Origin: Mactra quadrangularis
Taxonomy: Eukaryota > Mollusca > Bivalvia > Venerida > Mactridae
DNA length: 64,000 bases
Assembly: GCA_025267735.1 (NCBI GenBank)
Contig: CM046293.1
Span: forward strand, 8,084,560-8,148,559
Direction of reading: 5' to 3'
Shown: in pieces, positions 1-9,900 of the stretch
Numbering within the stretch: the stretch's first letter is position 1
How the letters are laid out: each line of letters begins with the position of its first letter
Program-made: the position numbers and the translations under genes
Notes under the pieces: model-generated
Seen by the model: only the letters and a program-made list of their open reading frames with translations
Told to the model about the DNA's origin: nothing
The model's database searches: none

Positions 1-745
1 CCACATGCTTTATCATTATCTTTAATGTTTGTTTAAGAAATCACTATTCTTTGTAATGTTTGAAAATATACATACATACATACTGACCCTTGTTTTTCCA
101 TGTTCCTATATTATGACTGTTATTAAAAAGATGCATTTTTTACTCAATTTATGTTTTCATAGAATGATATTACATTTACTTCAAAGCTTGAGAAAAACTA
201 GTTAATGTATTAATTCTGTTTAGCAATTAATACTTGGTTACTTTTGTTTAACTCTCCATTATATGTAAGGCATATTTAGTGCATTTACAGACCTTTTTTC
301 TTTATATAACAGGGTCATTTACAGGCGCCTTCCCCTCCTGAAATTTCTTTAAAATCATGCAGTCTTCCCAAAATTTGGAGTTTACATTGAATTTTTTGTT
401 CCCCTATCTATGAAACTGCAAAAAAATCCCCAAATGTTCTACATAAAGAAAGGCCCCAGGCCCTTTCCCCAAATACGGGAAAAAAAACCCTGATTCATGA
501 TCACTGGAAGAGGCATGGGGACTTCTAAACAGTTCCAGTGATAACAACTTTGAATGATCACATTTTCCTCAGTCATTGTTTTGACATTAAAGTCACTATG
601 GAGACAAGTGATCAATAATTAAGATTTTATTGGTAATAATAGAATGACCTGCTGTGTTTGAAAACTTAGCTTGATTCTAAGTGATTTCAACAACTCATGT
701 GATCGCATTTTGAGTGATTGCAAAGTGACCTATAGTTAAAATGGG
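1..745. other. RSF1 intron, no exon seen
   Basis: AT-rich DNA. A C-rich stretch (about 311-495) resembles repeat text. No frame with splice sites that fits RSF1 was found here. Confidence 0.5.
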
Positions 746-957
746 TACGGCCGTGGCGTAGAGGTTAGCATGTCTGACTTCGAATCCGGAGATCGCGGGT
801 TCAAGTCAGGTTACTGTAGGTCATACCCTATACATGAGTTGTTGGTCTCATGGTAGGATAAGTTAGTACTGGTGATAGAAAAGAAACCTACAGTAGGAAG
901 AGCTGGCCTGTCATATATATGACCTAAATATGTGTTGAATACGATGTTAAAAAAAAG
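746..957 (+). repeat. tRNA-derived SINE (variant)
   Basis: The pol III A box (TGGCGTAGAGG) and B box (GGTTCAAGTC) are in tRNA spacing, followed by an unrelated body and the tail ATGACCTAAATATGTGTTG with poly-A. It lies in an RSF1 intron. Confidence 0.7.
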
Positions 958-984
958 TATATACATGTATATATTCTATATCAG

Positions 985-3900
985 AGAAAGAAGAAGAGGT
1001 GATAGAAGAAGAAGCTGCTTGTGTTAAATGTTTAAGATCTCATCAACCAGAATGGGTACGTTATGTTCTTGTTGATAACTTTCACTTTATGAATCTTGAT
1101 GACCTATTTAGTATAGTTCGTTTAGGATAACTGGAGACAAGATACTATGATACAATTCTTATACACAGGTAGATCTAAGTATAGTACTCATAATTATCAA
1201 TTTTTATCAGTTTATTTATTATGTGTTCCTACATTAAGTACGGGTAAATGTAGAATATAAATTTACATAATCAACTGACCTCCCTATTCTGTGTAATACT
1301 CAAGTCCAAAATATGTAAACACACCGAGTCGTTTGTCTCAAGTTATCCTAAACGAGCTGTATTAACTATACCTTCTTTTTGACTATATTCAAATCATTGC
1401 TTACTTTTCTTTCCACAGAAGCTGGCAATACCTATTGATGTGATACATAAGGCCACAATAAGTTTATGATGTGTTCTACAGGTTTTTCTGGAAAAAATTG
1501 GGGCGAGGAAGCAAAGAAAAAATGATAATTTTTTGTAAACAACATCAAAATTAAGGAGCAAGCGAATCCATAGAACACATCAACTTGTTGTGGCCTAAAT
1601 AATTATTTGTTTGGTCCAATTTTCAAAGAAGAGAGTAAATTGACTTAAAGGGAAAGTTAATGCAAATCACCAATTTTGATGTTCTTAGTATTGTAGCTTT
1701 ACTCTACTCTAAGATGTTGTATAATTTATATTTTAGATATTATTATGTGATAAATGTGACGCTGGCTATCATACAGCTTGTTTACGCCCACCATTGATGA
1801 TTATACCTGATGGTGATTGGTTCTGTCCACCTTGTGAACATGTAAGTATAGTAAGACACTTTTATTTTTAACCCGTGTTGGTAGCGCAGTTGGTAGCGCA
1901 TCCGGATTTTGAGTCTCGTGTCCCTAAGGGGCCACGAGTTCAAATCTTATTGGGGAGGTTATACCCTTCCATGAAGATTTGACAAGGTGTACGGAGAAGT
2001 TTCAGGCCTCGTGGAAGGGTTGGTGAGTACTGGTTATAGACAAGGGTCCAGGAAAGCTAGGTTAGGTGTGCTGGGTGCCGTTATATAATCTATACAATCT
2101 GTTGCTATGGCTTTAAACCAAACAAAATAAAATAAATACTTTTACCTTTATACTAGGGATTATTATAAAAGGGCAGGGAGGCAGAAAAAAGGGACAGGGC
2201 AGATCAAAGGCTAATGTTTTAAATGAAATATTTCTGCATAGGGATGAACAAAAAAAGGGCAGGGATTAGAGAATAAGGGCAAGGTGCAGTGCCCTGTTAT
2301 TCTGGTTTAGAATAATTTTTATAGTATTCTTATATATTTTGACTTCCTGGTTTCTCAGTATTGAGATGGTAGGATAGTTTCTTGTTTATTGAAACTACAA
2401 AGCAGTGCTCCTTTTCCTAAAAATTCTTACGAAAAAAGTTATCGTAAGTCAGTTTCATGTAACTAGCAGTTCAAAGTCAGATGGATAATAAGCATAAGTT
2501 TGATAATGATATTCAAAAGGTATACAAAATTCTACAAAATTCTACAATATTTGGAATTGATAAGCCAAAAATTAAGCGTATTATTAATGTTTCCTGCTTT
2601 TGACTTACGAAGATATTTTTTGTAAGAATTTTTTGTGAAAAGCACTGTGATATGAACATACGAGGAACTATCGATTGATTTTCAGTCCATTGTTGTAACA
2701 ACTATTGTGTAATTAGTGTTATAGAAGTTGACATTTTTTGTTTCAGGTGAAGTTAAAGGAGAAATTAGAGGAAAATTTAAAGACGTTAGATCAAGCTATA
2801 TTAAAAAATGATAGACTAGTGAGAAGGTAATATATTGTTGTAAAATAAAACAGACTGTTTAAAATAATTGTTAAAATACTACACTACTGGGTGGAAGATC
2901 TGACACTTTGGAAATCTTAATCAAAACAATCAAAATCTGCACATATCTTGAACCTTTTTGTTAAGCACTTGCAAAAGGACATCGTGTTGAAAAATTTCTT
3001 TTAAGATTTTATTAGCCTGATTTTTCAACAAAAAAATTTGGCTAATAGTTTGGTGAAAGGCGGCCGGGCGAGCGTCCAGTGTGGTTAACAATTGCGTTTA
3101 ATTTTACGTTAAAGTTTTCAATTTAGCATATCTTTTTGTCATTTATTGTCAGATCTTTATGAAACTTCATACAATGATAACATACCATGTGATGAACAGA
3201 ATTAGACAGTAACCGCAACTCTACCTGGCTTTATTATGGATTATTTCCCTTTGTAATTTTTGTGTTGAAGTTTTTAAATCCGGCTTGAATGTGGTTTCCA
3301 CATTAAATTTCTTGTTAGTATATATTTGATGTGAGAGCTGGTTGACCTACATACCTTATTCTGTATTGTCTTATGTTTATGACCTTATTATGTTGTCGTG
3401 TTTTGTAAATATTTTACCTAAGTTGTTTTTCTGGTGTTAAGCAATGGTAATTATGAATACTGGATATAAGATATAATATAACCCAGGTCGGTGGTGCAGT
3501 TGGTATCATGCCGGTGTAGCAGTCAATTTTTTCCCCCGGCCAATCTTTCCCCGGGGAAAGAAAGGCCCAGGCCATGGGTCCGAATCCCATCCGGGAGGTT
3601 ATACCCTTCCATGAAAATTTGACAATGATGTTAATTTTCCTCCATTAATAAGATGTAAGGAGAAGTTTCTGGCCTCGTGGTAGGGTTGGTAAGTCTTGGT
3701 TATAGACAATGGTCCAGGAAAGCTAGGTTAGGTGCGCTGGATGTCGTAAAATGACCAAAATTGTGTTGACACGGCATTAAACCCAATAATAAAAAAGTTA
3801 TAATTATTATAAGGTTTTATATTTTCTGAAATAGCTGAATCTTCATTCACTCTGTATTACTATAATCATTATGCTAGAAGCATGAAATATATAGATAGAC

Positions 3901-6900
3901 TTTATTACAAATAATGATATTTTTTAATAAATATTTTTACAGGAAAGAAAGATTAGCATTTGTATCAATCAGTTTAGATAATGTTCTGAAGGAACCAGAA
4001 ATACAGGTAGGTGGTTAGAATTAGTGATGTCAATCGGCTTGAAAATCCACAATCATTTTAATCGGAGAAATCGGTTGGGCTAAACTGACTGATTTTCAAA
4101 TTATAATTGGTTGGATTCCAAAACTTATGTAGTTAAATTCTCATCATTGTCTCACATAGCCATGCAAAATACACATCTACACTGGAACCTTGCTTAAAGA
4201 CCACCCCGATTCAAGGACCACCCTGCTAAAGAGACCGATTTTGAAAAGAACATAATTTTTTGTTCTGTTTTTAATGGTCTTTAACCCCGAAATTAGGACC
4301 ACTCAGCTACTCCGTAATACGACCACTTTTTGCAGACAAAATGCTTTAAATGTGTGCATTTTTACCCGCTAAAAAGACCACATAAAATTCGCGAATTTTC
4401 GGCGAGCGACTGGCAGTCTGACTTTAATATATTTTTTTCACACCTGTGTAGATATTACGCTGCACCCATTGTTCGTAAACAAAACATGTCAAACTGTTAG
4501 ATAACTTATGAATTAGGGGTAATTAAACGCCTGTTTAACAAACAATTTGACAATCCCAAAATTTACCTGTCATTTTCCTAACCAATACTGACCATTTAAA
4601 TTGCCTTACGCGAATCCATTAAAAATATTTGATAAACAAACAAAAATGAAATTACTCGAAAACGAAAGTAAACACGTCACGTGATAGAAATACATTAATA
4701 TTAATGGTAAATTGTTAATGCGGTGAAAGTTTTAGTATATTTTGAGTACAGAAAACCCAAAATCAAAGTATATTTGACGGAAAGGTCAACTATTACTGCT
4801 GGTCTAATCTAAACTCCATTGTTTTTCGGCCTACAGAAATAACCAAGTAATTACGACTAGAGAGAGTCAGTACAGGCTAAAGTCTGTTATATGGTCCAGT
4901 AGGCCCTTTTAAATCATTTTGAACGTTTTTGTATGTGATTGCCGATATGTACGTGTATATATTGTTAAACACGAATACACATATATTTCATAAATAGAAT
5001 TAATAATGATAAAATTTGAAAATCTTATGCAATAATGTGAAAACAATTCAAAATATAATGAGTAAAAGCTCCATGCACCTACACTATCAAATGATTCTTT
5101 TAAGTGAACAATGTATATGGCAGGCAATCTTTTAGCCTTCGAATTATGCTAGACAAATAAATCCGCTATTAAGGCCACCCCACTAATAAGACCACTTTTT
5201 AAAAGAACGATAAGTGGTCTTATTAGAGGGGTTCCAGCGTACTTAAATGAGAAAAAAACTGTATTTTACATTTCTATAAGTTAATTAGTGTCAATGGATT
5301 GCCGCAGAAGGATATAGATAAGATATTCTTGAACACATTTTTTTATCGAATCCGCTATTACAGCATGCAGACAAAGTGAATTACCTTTCTAGGGTACTGT
5401 CAAATTTTCCGCGACATCGTCGGCCATGGAAATCATAATCGATAATCGTCACTCAAAATTTTTCTGACCGATTGCGGCGACATAGGAGGTAATCGGTACA
5501 ATGCTAGTTAAAAAGTATAAATTTGTATGTGATGATTTATAGTAAAACAATAATTAGTATGATCATTTTTAGAACCATTTTAAATGGCCAAAATTAAGAA
5601 AAAACAAAAATTTAATTCACTTCATGTTCTATATTTGTTTATTGATTGTTGGTTTTGGTTGGTAATATCTCTGACCTAGCCAGTGACATTTGACAAGATT
5701 GCTTTAGAACCGCATTACATGGTCTAGGTGTCTAACCTTTATACAATGATGTGTAGGATCAGTGGTAGGATGAGAAGTTAGGAATCATGAGGTCTTGGGT
5801 TCAAACTGCACCAGTAGCACTGATAATTTTCTTTAGCTAGAAATTTACATGTAAGTGCTTTACTTCACCCAGGTATTAATGGGTACCTGCCAGGGTGGTA
5901 TAATTTTGTTACTCCAATATATCAGCTACATAGCTGCATTTAAGCAAAATAATAGACTCACTAGGGAGATTGATAGATAAAACTCAGTAGCCGATGACCA
6001 GAGGTAACAGCTGTAAAGTCAATGAATGTACATGAGCATGAAACTTAAACTGTAAAATGCAATTGTCAAAGACTTGACAAAAACATATGCTCTGGTAAAC
6101 TGGCTGTAGATGACCTCAATAGTTTCCACACTGATTCAATAGCGCAGTTAGTAGAGCGTTGGGATTTGGAATCTCATGTCCAGAAGGGGGTACGGGTTCA
6201 AATCCCACCCGGGAGGTTATACCCTTCCATGAAAATTTGACAATTATGTCAATTGTCCTCCATTAATAAAGGTATATGGAGGAGTTTCCAGCCTTGTGGA
6301 AGGGTAGGCAAGTACTGCATAGGTGGTAGGTGCACTGGACACCGTTATATGACCTATACAGTGTGTTGCTACGGCCTTAAACCTAACAAAAACAAACAAA
6401 AATGCTTCTTGAAGAAGTTCTAGACACTTGTTATATATTTTGATGTACCTGCGTATTTGCCTAAATTTATATGTCGAATAAAAATCTTGCTATATGTAAT
6501 ATTATAAGCTTCTTCAGAAATTCCTTGATATATCATTTTAGGTAAAACCAGAGATTAGACAAAGGAAGAAACCAAATTATAAAGAAAGTGATGTTGAATC
6601 AGAAACAGGTTCTGGAAGCTCTTCAGGAAGTGGAAGTTCAGACTCTACCTCCGAATCAGAGAGTTCTTCAGAAAGGGAGGGAACAAGACATTCAAAGACA
6701 TCATCTAAACAAAAGTTTGTACAGAGAGCTTGTAGATCTAAGAAATCTGTTAGTTATAGGTTTGAAGAGTACGATGAACTTATCATGGATGCTATTGAAG
6801 AAGATCTAAGTATTCCTAAAGAACCAAAGCCTAGAAAAACTAAACCACCAGGTAGGACAGACTTTACTATCTCCTGTAGGGAACAGGCATATTTCCCAGG

Positions 6901-9900
6901 CTTTACTATCACATGTAGGGGACAGGCATGTTTCCAATTGAAAAATGCTGTTTATATATATTGGGTATATTACTATGAATATGGAACAAGTTGATTTTAC
7001 ATCTTTGTGTCAATTAAACAAATTGTGTTTAATTGTGGTGTTTAAAAAAATCCTTATCATATGAGTTTATCATAGTTGTTTCGGTTGGTTTTGTTGATGT
7101 AGCAACACATTGTGTAGGTCATATAACAGCAGATAATCAACCAACTCACTGTTCCTAGAAAGGCTAAATCTCTGGATTTAGGTGTTAACCATTGTCTAAG
7201 CATGTAATTTCTTTAGTGACTGACAAGCCTCCTACATGATTTAGAATTGGTGGTAGGATGAGCAATGGGCATTGAAATTATTTCATTTTCAAACTGGCAG
7301 AAAGTTTGTCCTGTACCCAGGACTCCTTGATCGGTAGACTTACCGTATGTGCCACTGACTGAGCTATATGAGCAGGCTCTATGAATTTATTATTTGATTT
7401 ATGTAAAAGATGCAATTCAAATATTTCTAAGTAATGTTTTATTTTTAGCAGCATTTGTAGCAAAATTGACTTATAGTTTGGCGAAACCCAGGCAGGCAGG
7501 TGGGCGTGCGGTCGGTTGGGCGTCAGGTGTCCTTAACAATTGCGTTAAAGTTTTGCGCTAAAGTTTTTCTTTACCACATATTTCTGCCATTTTTTGTCAG
7601 ATCTTTATGAAACTTCATACAATGATAACATACCATGCCATGAACAGAATTAGAAAGTAACCACAACTCTACCTGGCTTTATTATAGATTATTTTCCTTT
7701 GTAATTTTTGCGTTAAAGTTTTTAAATCTGGCTTTAATGTGGTTTCCTTATTACATTTCTTGTCTAGGTATTAGTCGTGGTAAAGATATGTCTAATATAC
7801 TTGGTGTATCAGATGAAGAAGTAGAAAAGAAACCTGTACGTAAACGTAAACCAAGACTAACAGAATTAGATGAAGATGTTGATGATGATGATACTGATGA
7901 TTATCAACTTTCTGAGTATGTCTTATCATATTATCACAGTCTATGAAATTAGTGGCTGTGTGGCAACCAAAAATTAGTGGGTGTTTGGTTGCCCAGGACA
8001 ACTACTTTTTAGTTTGGGCAACCGAAATTTCTTTTGGGCAACCAAATATCTACAAGCAAGATATAGTGCTTGCTACCAAAATGACCTGTTCGGGCAACCA
8101 CTTTCATATCCTAATTTCCTAGACTGTTTTCTCTTTAACTTATCTTAGCTCATGCCAAAAATGTCAGTCTGCCTGTGCTTGTCAATATATTATACAAAGG
8201 TATGAGTAACTATACTATAGCATCTAACCTTGTACCAGATAATCTTTTTACAAATTCCCACATATTGCCTAGGGGAAAATATCCACAAACTTTGTCAATG
8301 TCATCCATGAATGATTATATACACTCTGATTTTAATAAATCGTTGAATTTTTAGAAAATTTGTGTCGTTTTAAATTCTATCCTGTTTTAAGCTTAGTTTG
8401 TTATATTACACAAATTTGTAATGTAAAATGAATAAAATAGCATGTTTAATAGAAAGACTAATTTATTATATATTTTTTCAACAAAAAAAAAACGGTCCGG
8501 CATCCGGTGCTGTTAACAATTGCGTTAAAGTTGTTCTTTTCCTTATATTTCTGCCATTTTTTGTCAGATCTTTCTGAAACTTCATACAATGATAACATAC
8601 CATGTGATGAACAGAATTAGAAAGTGACTACAACTCTGTCTTTATTATGGATTATTTCCCTTTGTAATTTTTGCGTTAAAGTTTTTAAATCTGGCTTTAA
8701 TGTAGTTTCCACATTACATTTCTTGTTATGTATAAAATTGTTGATATAAGTTGAACATTATTATTTACAGTGCATCTAATGCTACTGATGTAACTAAATC
8801 ATCTGAACCATATGAAAGTGAAGATATTAGTGAAGATAGTATAGGCAAGTCTTATGGTAGAACTCGTAGAGGACAACGTAGATCTAAACGTAGAGGAGGA
8901 AGGTCCAAGAGATTTAAAGATTTCAGTAAGTTTATAGTTTGATTTTTAGCCGGATTTTTCAACGAAAAAATTTGGCTAGTAGTTTGGCGAAACAGGGGCG
9001 GGTGGGTGATTGGGTGGGCTGGTGGATGTCCGGTGTTGTTAACAATTGTGTTAAAGTTTTCAATTTTGCATATATCTCTGCCATTTATTATCAGATCTGT
9101 ATGAAATTTCATACAATGATAACATACAATGTGATGAATAGAATTAGACAGTAACCACAACTCTATCTGGCTTGATTATGGATTATTGCCCTTTGTAATT
9201 TTTGCATTAAGGTTTTTAAATCTGGCTTTAATGTGGTTTCTGCATTACATTTCTTGTTGTATACTGCAGGGTTGTTGAAATCTTAAAACTGTTTACTTGT
9301 CCGTTCTGGCTGACTGATAAAAGTTACTTGTCTGTATGAACATTATAGAATAAAATTATTGAAAAATCCACTTGTCTGTACTTGCTTTGGGCGACATGTA
9401 CAGAACTGACGATTGATTTCACCAGCCCTGTACTGTGAATCTTACTTGTGATGTTAGCTGGGGTTTGGTATATCTGTGGTGAAGGGGGCATTACTGTTGT
9501 TGTTTAAAAGTTATTTCATGTTGAATATTCTGTACATGGATAAAATGAAGCAAAAAGTGGTAATGGAAGGATGGTCAACTGACTTGTTATTCTCAACTTT
9601 TACCAAGATTTGAATTTTAGAATTAGATTGTTAAGTGAGAGAATTATTGTTATTTTGTTATATATTATTCATGTCTTTCTTGTCTGTGAATTTAAATCAT
9701 TAATATAGTAATGTGCAGTTTAAAGTCACTTCAATATACATATTCAGTGGTCTTCACAATCATATATGATAACACCTGTTCATTGAAATCACCTTCAAGC
9801 AGGTGTCCTTCAAAGTACCTATTTACACTAGGGTGGAGTAGAACAGTTGTAGGTAAATTTCTTGTTCAAGGAGATAAGCAGTGTCTCTAGTGGGATTCAA

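Larger units (their letters stand above)
985..1841 (+). other. RSF1: PHD finger exons of the RSF1-like gene
   Basis: The Cys4-His-Cys3 zinc ligands are split over two exons (985-1055 and 1737-1841) joined in phase 0 after the Trp of HQPEW. The second exon carries [15 protein letters not shown] and WFCPPC, the most diagnostic part. PHD fingers of this kind bind histone H3 tails; which mark this one reads cannot be told from sequence alone. Confidence 0.93.
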
